Positions 14,994 to 22,549 of a DNA stretch of 26,412 bases are shown here, one piece after another. The notes under the pieces were generated by a model. The model had not been told where the DNA came from and searched no databases. It worked only from the letters and a program-made list of their open reading frames with translations. This DNA is from Bacteroidota bacterium (lineage in GTDB: Bacteria > Bacteroidota > Bacteroidia > Chitinophagales > Chitinophagaceae), in the NCBI GenBank assembly GCA_023440945.1, contig JAEZRL010000043.1, positions 1 through 26,412 on the forward strand, given 5' to 3'. The position numbers were made by a program, and so were the translations under genes. The first letter of the stretch is position 1, and every line of letters starts with the position of its first letter.

Positions 14994-15144
14994 AATATAC
15001 ATCTTCTTTTTTTATTATTTCATACTGAGAAGAAAATCCTCCATCCCAAAACTTGTATTGGTCAATTATTGGAATTTTTTTGTGCATAAAAATTCTTGGT
15101 TCAAAAATTGAAGCGACAATTAGCATTCAATAAATATAAATGCC

Positions 15145-15459
15145 ATGGGTTTTGATCAATACCATGAACCACCGGAAGAGCTTTCCGATGAAACACGAAC
15201 CATTGCGAGAATGCTTGCTTCCTTAACAGAAGAAACAGAGGCTATTAATTGGTATCAGCAACGCATTGCTGTTGAAAAAGACAAAGTGGCCAAAGCCATT
15301 ATGGAAGATGCACAGCACGAAGAATTTAAACATTTTGGAATGGATCTTGAATTCCTGCTTCGCAAAATGCCAAAATGGAGAATTACGCTTCAATCAATTT
15401 TATTTAAAAGCGGTGACATTGTTGATTTAGGTGAGAAAGGCGAGGAAAAATCAGAATAG
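15145..15459 (+). CDS. Encapsulated-ferritin-type (EncFtn) ferritin-like protein
   Basis: The 104-residue protein starts with YHEPPEELSDETR, the hallmark N-terminus of encapsulin-associated ferritins, and is the right length. These two-helix proteins assemble as a decamer in which paired subunits form the ferroxidase site. Ligand positions known from the Rhodospirillum enzyme (Glu32, Glu62, His65, with Glu31, Glu34 and Trp38 nearby) correspond here to Glu30, Glu60, His63, Glu29, Glu32 and Trp36. All are conserved, so iron oxidation is plausible. The C-terminus (SGDIVDLGEKGEEKSE) does not show a clear encapsulin-targeting peptide of the LTVGSL type. No encapsulin shell gene follows; the next gene is convergent pcrA, eight bases away. 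Confidence 0.85.
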   Translation: MGFDQYHEPPEELSDETRTIARMLASLTEETEAINWYQQRIAVEKDKVAKAIMEDAQHEEFKHFGMDLEFLLRKMPKWRITLQSILFKSGDIVDLGEKGEEKSE

Positions 15460-15467
15460 TTCATCAG

Positions 15468-17810
15468 TTATTTTTCCACTATCCGCAGCTTTGCATAATT
15501 CAGCATGATCTTCTTCTCACCATTGTGTACAAATTTTACAGTGGCGATAGGATTATGCGCACTTCCTTCCATTTTTATCACTTCACCAAAACCAAATTTC
15601 TGGTGTTCCACAGTTAGTCCAACCTGTAAGTTGCTTGTATCGCTCGGTGCAAAGTCAGCACTTGGCTTATGTTCAACAACTTTAGGCGTATTATTTTGAA
15701 CCGGCATATAAGAAGGCTTATTCTCCTGTTTTTTTGAAGGAGGTGGGCCATACCTTCTCTCTGCTAAATCAGCTTCGCCAAACCCCCGGTGCATTTTTGC
15801 AAAAGCACTCCCCATATTACTGCTTTGGTTTCTTGTTCCACCACCTGCAAAACCTCTGTCTAAATATTGTTCAGGCATTTCTTCCAAAAAACGACTTGGC
15901 TCATTCTGTACAAGATTTCCAAAACGATATCGTGCATTAGCATACGTTAACCATAACCGTTCTTTTGCCCTTGTTACAGCTACATAAAATAACCGACGTT
16001 CTTCTTCCAGTTCTTCACGTGTATTAATGCTCATTGCATTGGGAAAAAGTGTTTCTTCAACACCGGCTACAAAAACACATTTAAATTCCAATCCTTTCGC
16101 AGCATGAATGGTCATCATTTTAAGAACATCATTGTCTTCTTTGTCATCATCTGCGTCCGTTAATAAAGTAATCTGTTGCAAGTATGCACCAAGACTTTTA
16201 TCGCCTAACTCTCCTTCTTCATTACTTGGGCTTTCTGTCCATTCTTTTATTGAGTTAAGCAACTCCTGAATGTTCTCATATCTTGCCAAACCTTCTGTGG
16301 TTTTATCATTGAATAATTCCTTTATAAGATTGGTGTGTTTGCCCACCTGAACTGCTACATCATAAGCATTTTTATCACATAATAAACTCTGAAAATAGCG
16401 GATCATTGTTACGAAATTATTGATCACTTCCAGCGTTCCTGCCCTGAATCCAAACTCTGCAGCTCTTGATAAAACCTCCCAAAAAGTTATCTTTTGCTCA
16501 TTAGCAATTATCACCGCTTTTTCAACGGTTGTTTTACCAATACCACGAACGGGATAATTAATAATACGTTTCAATGCTTCTTCATCTCTTGTGTTTACAA
16601 TCACTCGTAAATAAGCTATCAGATCTTTAATTTCCTTTCGTTGATAGAAGCTTAAACCGCCATAAATCCGATAAGCAATACCCATTCTTCGAAGACTTTC
16701 TTCAAAGGCACGGCTTTGCGCATTCGTTCTGTATAAAATAGCAAAATCGCTATTGCGATAATGATTGCGCAACTTTTGTTCCTGGACAGTATCCGCTACA
16801 TATTTACCTTCATCATTATCGGTCATGGTGCGGACAAGTTTTATTTTTTCACCTTCCTTATTCTCTGTCCATAACACTTTTGGAATCTGCCCTTTGTTGT
16901 TTTTTATTACCTCGTTTGCAACATTTAAAATGCTTTGACTGCTTCTATAATTTTGTTCCAGTTTTACCACTTTCACATCATCATAATCCTTCTGAAACTG
17001 CAATATATTTTCGATTGTTGCACCACGAAAACTGTAAATACTTTGTGCATCATCACCTACAACACAAATATTTTCATGAACCGCAGCAAGCAATTTTGTT
17101 ATTTGATATTGAACCGGATTTGTATCCTGGTACTCATCAATCAAGATGTATTTAAATTTATGCTGATACTTGTGCAACACTTCCGGAAAAGTATTAAGCA
17201 GCTCATACATCTTCAATAAAAGATCATCAAAATCCATAGCACCGTTCTTGAAACAACGTGCACTGTAAGCAGCATATATCTGAGCAATTGCAGGACGGTT
17301 TGCCCGCATATCTTCCTGTTGTATATAATAATCGGTCGCATATTCAGCCGGACCGACCAAAGCATTTTTTGCTGAAGAGATGCGGTTATGAACAACACTT
17401 GGCTTATACTGCTTATCATCCAGGCTCAGCTCGTTGATAACGGTTTTTAGAACGCTTCTGCTGTCATCTGTATCATAAATGGTAAAGTTGTTAGGATAAC
17501 CAATTCTATGGGCTTCTGCCCGTAGTATTCTTGCAAATACGCTATGAAAAGTACCAACGTACAAATTCCTTGCTTCTGTATTACCGAGAATCTTTTCAAT
17601 ACGTTCCTTCATCTCGGCTGCCGCTTTATTGGTAAAGGTTAATGCCAGTATATTGAATGAATCAACACCATTTGCCATGAGATGAGCAATACGTGTTGTA
17701 AGAACTTTTGTTTTACCGCTGCCAGCGCCTGCAACGATCATTAAAGGGCCGTTGATATGTGTAACTGCTTCACGTTGAGGTTCGTTCAATCCGCTCAGAT
17801 AATCTTGCAT
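15468..17810 (-). CDS. pcrA: UvrD/PcrA-type ATP-dependent 3'-5' DNA helicase
   Basis: This 780-residue superfamily 1 helicase has the expected motifs in order: Q-motif LNEPQREAV at 8-16, Walker A AGAGSGKT (Lys33), motif Ia TFTNKAAAEMKERI, motif II ILIDEYQDTN near residue 222, motif III VVGDDAQSIYSFRGA, motif IV LEQNYRS, motif V TIHAAKGLEFKCVFV and motif VI RRLFYVAVTRAKERLWLT. A disordered linker (about 650-725) leads to a C-terminal tudor-like PcrA domain (VGLTVEHQKFGFGEVIKMEG ... NYAKLRIVEK), which in Gram-positives binds RNA polymerase. It unwinds DNA in repair and in resolving replication-transcription conflicts. It is convergent with the ferritin gene and appears monocistronic. Confidence 0.96.
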   Translation of the reverse strand: MQDYLSGLNEPQREAVTHINGPLMIVAGAGSGKTKVLTTRIAHLMANGVDSFNILALTFTNKAAAEMKERIEKILGNTEARNLYVGTFHSVFARILRAEAHRIGYPNNFTIYDTDDSRSVLKTVINELSLDDKQYKPSVVHNRISSAKNALVGPAEYATDYYIQQEDMRANRPAIAQIYAAYSARCFKNGAMDFDDLLLKMYELLNTFPEVLHKYQHKFKYILIDEYQDTNPVQYQITKLLAAVHENICVVGDDAQSIYSFRGATIENILQFQKDYDDVKVVKLEQNYRSSQSILNVANEVIKNNKGQIPKVLWTENKEGEKIKLVRTMTDNDEGKYVADTVQEQKLRNHYRNSDFAILYRTNAQSRAFEESLRRMGIAYRIYGGLSFYQRKEIKDLIAYLRVIVNTRDEEALKRIINYPVRGIGKTTVEKAVIIANEQKITFWEVLSRAAEFGFRAGTLEVINNFVTMIRYFQSLLCDKNAYDVAVQVGKHTNLIKELFNDKTTEGLARYENIQELLNSIKEWTESPSNEEGELGDKSLGAYLQQITLLTDADDDKEDNDVLKMMTIHAAKGLEFKCVFVAGVEETLFPNAMSINTREELEEERRLFYVAVTRAKERLWLTYANARYRFGNLVQNEPSRFLEEMPEQYLDRGFAGGGTRNQSSNMGSAFAKMHRGFGEADLAERRYGPPPSKKQENKPSYMPVQNNTPKVVEHKPSADFAPSDTSNLQVGLTVEHQKFGFGEVIKMEGSAHNPIATVKFVHNGEKKIMLNYAKLRIVEK

Positions 17811-17923
17811 AAAGCGAAGGTAAGAACTGCATTTGTCTTACTCAAACTACCATTACAACTGTTCCTCGATTGTGGAGAATTTACTTAATATCCTTTTCGC
17901 GTTCTTAATGACTAAATACACAA

Positions 17924-17951
17924 AAAAGGCCACCTGTTAAGATAGCCTTTT
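17924..17951 (-). terminator. Rho-independent terminator of the lipoprotein gene
   Basis: On the minus strand AAAAGGC pairs with GCCTTTT and a T-rich run follows. It lies 26 bases after the lipoprotein stop codon. The loop is long (about 14 nt), with one further possible pair inside. Confidence 0.7.
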
Positions 17952-17976
17952 GAAATTACACGAATGTTTGAAACTA

Positions 17977-18471
17977 TTATTGAATATATGGCACATCGGT
18001 GAATGTTCCTTCAGTTACGGTCTTGCTTCCTTCAGCTCCTGAAGTCCCTACAGCATCTGCTGTAAAGGAGAATGTTCCCGAGATTTTTTTAGCTGCTGCA
18101 TCAAATTTTGTAACCGTTACAGTAGCGGTTGAAGAACCGAATGTTGACATAAATAAACCACCATTCTGATCAATCCACGTGCCTGCTGTTTCGCTATTGG
18201 TTGTGCTGCTAAAAGTTCCCTGTTTAGCAGGTGCAGCTATAATAATGGTTCGCTCGTTACCATCTGTAGCAGTTATAGTAAATGATACAGGTGTTCCTCC
18301 TACCAACGCTGCAGTAGATGTCGCCTTGAAAGCTGCACCATCTACTTTTGCAGATACTTTTTTTGCACCTGTGCCCGGCGTTACAACTTCACCGGGACCG
18401 GAATCTTTCTTACATGAAGTAATAAACATCATTGCACTGAGCGCTATGCCCAAAACATTTTTGAATTTCAT
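17977..18471 (-). CDS. Putative lipoprotein, DUF6252-like
   Basis: The 164-residue precursor has a lipoprotein signal (MKFKNVLGIALSAMMFITSC) with lipidation at Cys20. Positively charged KK directly after Cys is common in Bacteroidota lipoproteins that are not strongly surface-exported. The mature part begins with a PG-rich linker and continues as a Thr/Ser/Ala-rich beta-strand domain: VDGAAFKA, VSFTITATDGNERTIIIAAP, GTWIDQNGG and ISGTFSFTAD. This is the pattern of small Bacteroidota lipoproteins now grouped as DUF6252. The function is unknown. It is divergent from a response regulator with which it shares a 306-bp control region containing paired motifs, so it may be that regulator's target. 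Confidence 0.75.
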   Translation of the reverse strand: MKFKNVLGIALSAMMFITSCKKDSGPGEVVTPGTGAKKVSAKVDGAAFKATSTAALVGGTPVSFTITATDGNERTIIIAAPAKQGTFSSTTNSETAGTWIDQNGGLFMSTFGSSTATVTVTKFDAAAKKISGTFSFTADAVGTSGAEGSKTVTEGTFTDVPYIQ

Positions 18472-18560
18472 TTTAGTTTTTGTTTTTTATTTTTTTTGAT
18501 GATGCAAAGCTCAATGCCTGAGACATTTTATTTATCAGGATTACTTACGGTTTACCCAAT

Positions 18561-18577
18561 TACGTAGAACTACTTAT
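18561..18577 (+). promoter_or_regulatory. Paired motif 1 (TACGTA-nn-ACTACT), putative operator
   Basis: TACGTAGAACTACTTAT contains a small inverted repeat (GTAG-AA-CTAC) and shares TACGTAnnACTACTnnT with motif 2, 59 bases downstream. It lies between the lipoprotein and response regulator genes. Regulator binding is inferred. Confidence 0.45.
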
Positions 18578-18619
18578 CTATTATTGCCGATGAAAATTGA
18601 TTTGACGAACCTGCTTCTC

Positions 18620-18636
18620 TACGTATTACTACTGGT
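18620..18636 (+). promoter_or_regulatory. Paired motif 2 (TACGTA-nn-ACTACT), putative operator
   Basis: TACGTATTACTACTGGT matches motif 1 at 13 of 17 positions in direct orientation. Its GTATTACTACT core is also found, reverse-complemented, in dispersed repeat copy B. Confidence 0.45.
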
Positions 18637-18735
18637 ATTTTAATTTCAGTGTTTGTACAAATTATTCATGTTTTAGCCGCGGATAGTTTTGCGCAAGATC
18701 TAAACAATAATCAACAAAAAAATTGGCTACTTAGT

Positions 18736-18743
18736 TAGATTTG
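18736..18743 (+). promoter_or_regulatory. Possible -7 element of the response regulator gene
   Basis: TAGATTTG matches TAnnTTTG exactly and lies 34 bases before the ATG. There is no convincing -33 element at the usual spacing. Confidence 0.35.
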
Positions 18744-18777
18744 AAGTTTTAAAGTTTGTTTGAAATAAAACGGAAAT

Positions 18778-19419
18778 ATGAATAAAATCAATTTAGCTAT
18801 AATAGATGATCATGCCGTAGTTATAGACGGATTACAGGCGATGCTTTCCGCATTTCCGCATTTGCAAATTGAATTCTGCACACAAAACGGTTCACAGCTA
18901 TTGAAATATTTCCAAAACAATTCTATCGATGTTTTATTGATGGATATTCAAATGCCTGAAATAAATGGAATTGATTTATGTAAACAGGTTTTAAAAATTC
19001 AGCCAACAATAAAAATTATTGCTTTCAGCAGTTTTGATGATACAGCCTATGTAAAGCAGATTTTCCGTTCAGGAGCAAAAGGTTATCTACTAAAAAATAG
19101 CGATAAGACAACAATTGTAAAAGCTATAGAAACAGTAATGGAAGGGGATGAATATATGGATGAAGTAATTAAGAAAATATTACTACAGGAAAGCATAACA
19201 GGACAACGCCGTTCTATCTTTGATGTACCTCTTACCAAACGTGAAAAGGAAATTTTAAAACTTATTGCAGAAGGTTTCTCCAACCAGGAAATTGCTGACA
19301 AACTTTTTATCAGTCTTAGAACAGTAGAAACACACCGGTTAAATATCAATCAAAAACTTGATGTAAAAAATACAGCGGGATTGGTTAAAGAAGCCATCAA
19401 AAGAGGATTAATTGACTGA
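18778..19419 (+). CDS. NarL/FixJ-type response regulator (REC + LuxR HTH)
   Basis: The 213-residue protein has a receiver domain with acidic Asp10-Asp11, the phospho-acceptor Asp56 in LLMDIQMPEING, the switch Ser84 (IIAFSSFD) and Lys106 (GYLLKNS). A LuxR-type helix-turn-helix follows at about 148-213 (LTKREKEILKLIAEGFSNQEIADKLFISLRTVETHR). It should be a DNA-binding transcription factor activated by a histidine kinase. No kinase gene is adjacent, so it is an orphan regulator; in this phylum the partner is often a distant hybrid or two-domain kinase. The upstream region, shared with the lipoprotein gene, carries two TACGTAnnACTACT motifs that could be its own targets. Confidence 0.92.
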   Translation: MNKINLAIIDDHAVVIDGLQAMLSAFPHLQIEFCTQNGSQLLKYFQNNSIDVLLMDIQMPEINGIDLCKQVLKIQPTIKIIAFSSFDDTAYVKQIFRSGAKGYLLKNSDKTTIVKAIETVMEGDEYMDEVIKKILLQESITGQRRSIFDVPLTKREKEILKLIAEGFSNQEIADKLFISLRTVETHRLNINQKLDVKNTAGLVKEAIKRGLID

Positions 19420-19459
19420 GCTGTGAGCTATCTCTTCAAATGCTGATGCTGTCAAGGTG

Positions 19460-20821
19460 CTAATATTTCTCTATTAAATTACGCAGAATTTTCACGATGT
19501 TTTTTCTTATTTCTGAAGCACTGGTTGTATGATTACCAACTAAACAGGAAAATATTAATGTTCTTCCTTTATTCGTGATAACATATCCGCTTAATGCTGC
19601 GTTATTACTCAACGTTCCGGTTTTTGCATAGATGCGATCTTTGGTTGCAGGATCATAATTACTCATAGTTCCTGATCCACTTGTAGCGAAAATTGTTGTG
19701 ATTCTTTGCCAGCTAAATTCATTTTTTATCTTATTCAATACATAAACAAAATCCTGTGGCGTGAATAAATTGAACCTGCTTAAACCGCTTCCATCAACCC
19801 ATCGTGGTTTTTGCGGAATATCTTTATAATCTGTTTCTAATAATGTTTGTATAATCATTGCATCATTCATCACACCTAATTTTTCATTGCTTACCATAAA
19901 CAATGTTTGTTCAGCAAAAAAATTATCACTGCGATGCATCATTATTTTTAAAAGTGTATCTGTTGGCTGCGATTTTATAACAGTGTATTGAAGTGTAGTT
20001 TCTGCAGGCAATATATGAACTCTTGTAACTTTTGATTTTAAAACATCTGCTAACAATGCAGCATTACTTTCTCCGTTTGCAGTTGAGAAAGGAATAGAAA
20101 GCGAAGTATCTTTTTTGGTATTGAAAATTAGACGATAATTATTCGTTCCAAGCGCTCTTGTTACTTTACCAAGATATGCATCTGCAGGAAAAGTCGAATC
20201 TGTTTCTATATGCGCTTTTACAGCAGGATAAACATTATAATGTGCTTTTGTTCCGCTGAAAGTTACCATGTTTGCATAAATAGGTAAAGCACTTCTTTCC
20301 TGCATATAATCTTCCATATAATCATCCCACGACCATCCTTCACCATAAATTTCATCCTGGAAATTATTATCATTGAGAATAATATTTTTTGAATGATCAA
20401 TAGAACGGAGATAATTAATAACAGGACTTTCTGCAAAATCAGGATGCAGCAAAGTTGGATCACCAGTTGGTAATAGAATAATATCATTCCCTTTTGTTGC
20501 AACCCTTGCGCCAACAAGACTATCGCCTAGATATCTCATTGCTGCATAACATGTCATGATCTTTGTATTGCTTGCGGGAACAAAATATTTTTTACTGTTA
20601 TGCTGGTAGAGGTATTTATTTTTTTGCGGATCATAGATACAAATGCCAACATTAGCTGATAATAAGTCAGGGTTTTTAATAAGCAAATTATTTGCCTGCT
20701 TGCTTATTTTAGATTGAATAGAACAAGCTGAAAAGACGATAGAAAAACCAGTAATAAAAAATAAGTAATACAGATTAATTATCCACTTTCTTGCAGTGAT
20801 GTTTTGGTAAAAAAAAATCAT
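19460..20821 (-). CDS. dacB: D-alanyl-D-alanine carboxypeptidase/endopeptidase, PBP4 class (peptidase S13)
   Basis: The 453-residue protein shows all three penicillin-binding motifs: SNTK with active-site Ser84 and Lys87 (VPASNTKIMT), SDN at 298-300 (MMHRSDNFFAEQ) and KTG at 400-402 (IYAKTGTLSNNAALSG). The roughly 200-residue insertion between the first two motifs is typical of class C (PBP4/DacB) enzymes, which trim D-Ala from pentapeptides and cut cross-links in the periplasm. The N-terminal hydrophobic segment ends in FSAC (Cys33), so it is probably a lipoprotein. The start is ATG 20821. A dispersed repeat (copy C) lies 68 bases upstream. The 3' end converges with the response regulator gene, without a clear terminator. 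Confidence 0.94.
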   Translation of the reverse strand: MIFFYQNITARKWIINLYYLFFITGFSIVFSACSIQSKISKQANNLLIKNPDLLSANVGICIYDPQKNKYLYQHNSKKYFVPASNTKIMTCYAAMRYLGDSLVGARVATKGNDIILLPTGDPTLLHPDFAESPVINYLRSIDHSKNIILNDNNFQDEIYGEGWSWDDYMEDYMQERSALPIYANMVTFSGTKAHYNVYPAVKAHIETDSTFPADAYLGKVTRALGTNNYRLIFNTKKDTSLSIPFSTANGESNAALLADVLKSKVTRVHILPAETTLQYTVIKSQPTDTLLKIMMHRSDNFFAEQTLFMVSNEKLGVMNDAMIIQTLLETDYKDIPQKPRWVDGSGLSRFNLFTPQDFVYVLNKIKNEFSWQRITTIFATSGSGTMSNYDPATKDRIYAKTGTLSNNAALSGYVITNKGRTLIFSCLVGNHTTSASEIRKNIVKILRNLIEKY

Positions 20822-20888
20822 GCACTTTGTTTGGCACTAAAGTACAAACACTATTCTTAACCAGGAATGTATTCTGCTGAAGCTAAAA

Positions 20889-20948
20889 AAGGCGCACAAG
20901 TGAGTGACACAACAAAAGCCAAATAGTAGAAATACAGCTTGCAATAAA
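20889..20948 (+). repeat. Dispersed intergenic repeat, copy C
   Basis: The element runs AAGGCGCACAAGTGAGTGAC, then ACAACAAAAGCCAAATAGTAG, then AAATACAGCTTGCAATAAA. Its head half matches copy A and its tail half matches copy B, so it links the two. It lies between the nadA stop and the dacB start, with its head towards dacB. Confidence 0.75.
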
Positions 20949-20952
20949 AAAA

Positions 20953-21960
20953 TTAACCGATCAATCCGGCTGCTTTGCTTATGTCCAGCATGCGCTGAAT
21001 AGGTTTTAGCGCCGCAACACGTAAATCTTCATCCATTGTTATCTCAGGCCTTTCATACTCCATACACAAATACACTTTTTCCAGCGTGTTCAATTTCATA
21101 TACGGACAATCGTTGCAGGCACAACCATTATTTGGAGGCGCAGGAATAAATTTTTTATGTGGCGCATCTTTTTGCATTTGATGCAGAATACCTGTTTCTG
21201 TTGCTACGATAAATTCATCAGCCGCATCTTTAACAGCATACTTTAAAAGCTGTGTTGTACTGCCAACAAAATCCGCAATTTCTAACACTGCTTCTTCACA
21301 TTCAGGATGCGCAATAAATTTCGCTTCTGGATGACGAATTTTTAGTTTGGTTATTTTCTCAAGACTAAATATTTCATGCACCATACAGGCACCATTCCAT
21401 AACACCATGTGGCGGCCTGTTTCTTTATTCAGATAAGCACCAAGATTTTTATCAGGCGCAAAAATAATTGGCTGTTCTTCTGGTAGACTGTCAATAATTG
21501 CTTTTGCATTGCTGCTTGTACAAATAATATCACTCAGTGCTTTTATTTCTGCAGAACAATTGATATAAGAGATAACGATATGCTCAGGATATTTCTCTTT
21601 GAACTTTTTAAACAAAGGCGCAGGAGCACTGTCAGCGAGTGAACACCCTGCCCTAAGATCTGGAAGAACAACTTTCTTATTAGGATTAAGAATCTTTGCT
21701 GTTTCAGCCATAAAATGAACACCGGCAAAAAGAATCATATCCGCATTTGTTTTTGCAGCAGCTTGTGCTAAGCCAAGACTATCACCAATATAATCAGCAA
21801 CATCCTGTATATCCGGTTCCTGGTAATAATGCGCCAGCAGAACTGCATTCTTTTCTTTTTTCAATCTTTCAATTTCAGAAAAAAGATCAAGTGACGGATC
21901 AACATTAATATCGAGATAACCAATTTTATTTATTTCAGCATTTGCTTCTGAAATGTTCAT
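20953..21960 (-). CDS. nadA: Quinolinate synthase
   Basis: This 335-residue enzyme condenses iminoaspartate with dihydroxyacetone phosphate to quinolinate in de novo NAD synthesis, using an oxygen-sensitive [4Fe-4S] cluster. The three cluster cysteines are recognisable: Cys106 (RAGCSLAD), Cys192 (WNGACMVHE) and Cys285 (CNDCPYMKLN). Other signatures are LLAHYYQEPDIQDVADYIGDS, FAGVHFMAETAKILNP, HPECEEAV and GSTTQLLKY. Two extra cysteines at 280 and 282 give the CxCxxC arrangement also seen in other NadA proteins. nadB and nadC are not adjacent, so the pathway genes are scattered; nadD lies 10 kb away. The promoter must lie in the AT-rich 589-bp upstream region. Confidence 0.97.
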   Translation of the reverse strand: MNISEANAEINKIGYLDINVDPSLDLFSEIERLKKEKNAVLLAHYYQEPDIQDVADYIGDSLGLAQAAAKTNADMILFAGVHFMAETAKILNPNKKVVLPDLRAGCSLADSAPAPLFKKFKEKYPEHIVISYINCSAEIKALSDIICTSSNAKAIIDSLPEEQPIIFAPDKNLGAYLNKETGRHMVLWNGACMVHEIFSLEKITKLKIRHPEAKFIAHPECEEAVLEIADFVGSTTQLLKYAVKDAADEFIVATETGILHQMQKDAPHKKFIPAPPNNGCACNDCPYMKLNTLEKVYLCMEYERPEITMDEDLRVAALKPIQRMLDISKAAGLIG

Positions 21961-22005
21961 AATTACTGTAATAATTATTTAATAATATATTTTTTATATA
22001 AAGCC

Positions 22006-22026
22006 TTATTACTACTATGGCTGTGT
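22006..22026 (-). repeat. Degenerate partial copy D of the dispersed repeat
   Basis: On the plus strand TTATTACTACTATGGC shares a 12-base core TATTACTACTAT with the reverse complement of copy B. Only the tail half is recognisable, and similarity beyond it is weak. Confidence 0.35.
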
Positions 22027-22488
22027 ATATCAGGATAACTTATTTATCCCCAGAGTGCAAAGTTAACTACCCTGCTGCTATCAACAGGTTTCCACAAAAC
22101 ATTAACATTATCAAATCAAGTGGCGTAAAGAAAAGAAGAAGGTTTTAAACATGAGTGGATTACGAGAAGCGCATTTATCACCATTGCCTTGTTAACAGGA
22201 AATCCACTGTTAATTAACGGGGTGTAATTAGTGTGAATTTTTATTGAACAGGAAGAAGTTGCCCCAATTCAGCCTATTTATTCTATTTCTTTCCTCATAA
22301 AATTTCACAAAAGGTTGCTTTATTAACGCAAAAAGAGAATTGTTAACAGCAGTATGTTAATTCATGTTTCACAAAAAAGAATTTCGATAAATACTCAAAA
22401 AGAGTATAAGTGGTAAATAGAATAGAGTAATTACTTTCATCCAGGTATAAAAGCATTGCTGATTAATGGTTTTATAAGTTATTCACAA

Positions 22489-22519
22489 TTTGTTCAAAAG
22501 GTTTATTCCCCTATTTTTG
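22489..22519 (+). promoter_or_regulatory. Promoter of the PpiD-like gene (TTTG-N19-TATTTTTG)
   Basis: A -33 TTTG (22489-22492) and an exact -7 TATTTTTG (22512-22519) are separated by 19 bases. This is the best full Bacteroidota promoter in the window. The ATG lies 30 bases after the -7. The exact DnaA-box-like TTATTCACA abuts the -33 element. Confidence 0.75.
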
Positions 22520-22549
22520 CCATCCTCATTTTAAACTATATAAATTAAT

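Larger units (their letters stand above)
21961..22549. other. Long AT-rich intergenic region with DnaA-box-like sequences (candidate origin-like region)
   Basis: No convincing gene is visible in these 589 bases between divergent nadA and the ppiD-like gene. Relative to the DnaA-box consensus TTWTNCACA I find one exact match, TTATTCACA (22479-22487). Three sites have a single mismatch: TTATCCCCA (22044-22052), GTTTCCACA (22088-22096) and TGTTTCACA (22365-22373). There is an A/T-only stretch near 21965-22000, an inverted repeat TTAACAG/CTGTTAA (22192-22213) and several GTTAAC/TTAAC words. An origin role is inference. Confidence 0.35.

Noticed and set aside
14854..15126. 90-residue minus-strand ORF across the 3' end of the TTG-start gene and the following gap
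   Set aside because: Half of it is antisense to a convincing gene; no recognisable domain, no promoter or terminator fit.
18179..18499. 106-residue plus-strand ORF
   Set aside because: It is fully antisense to the lipoprotein gene, whose signal peptide and terminator are convincing.
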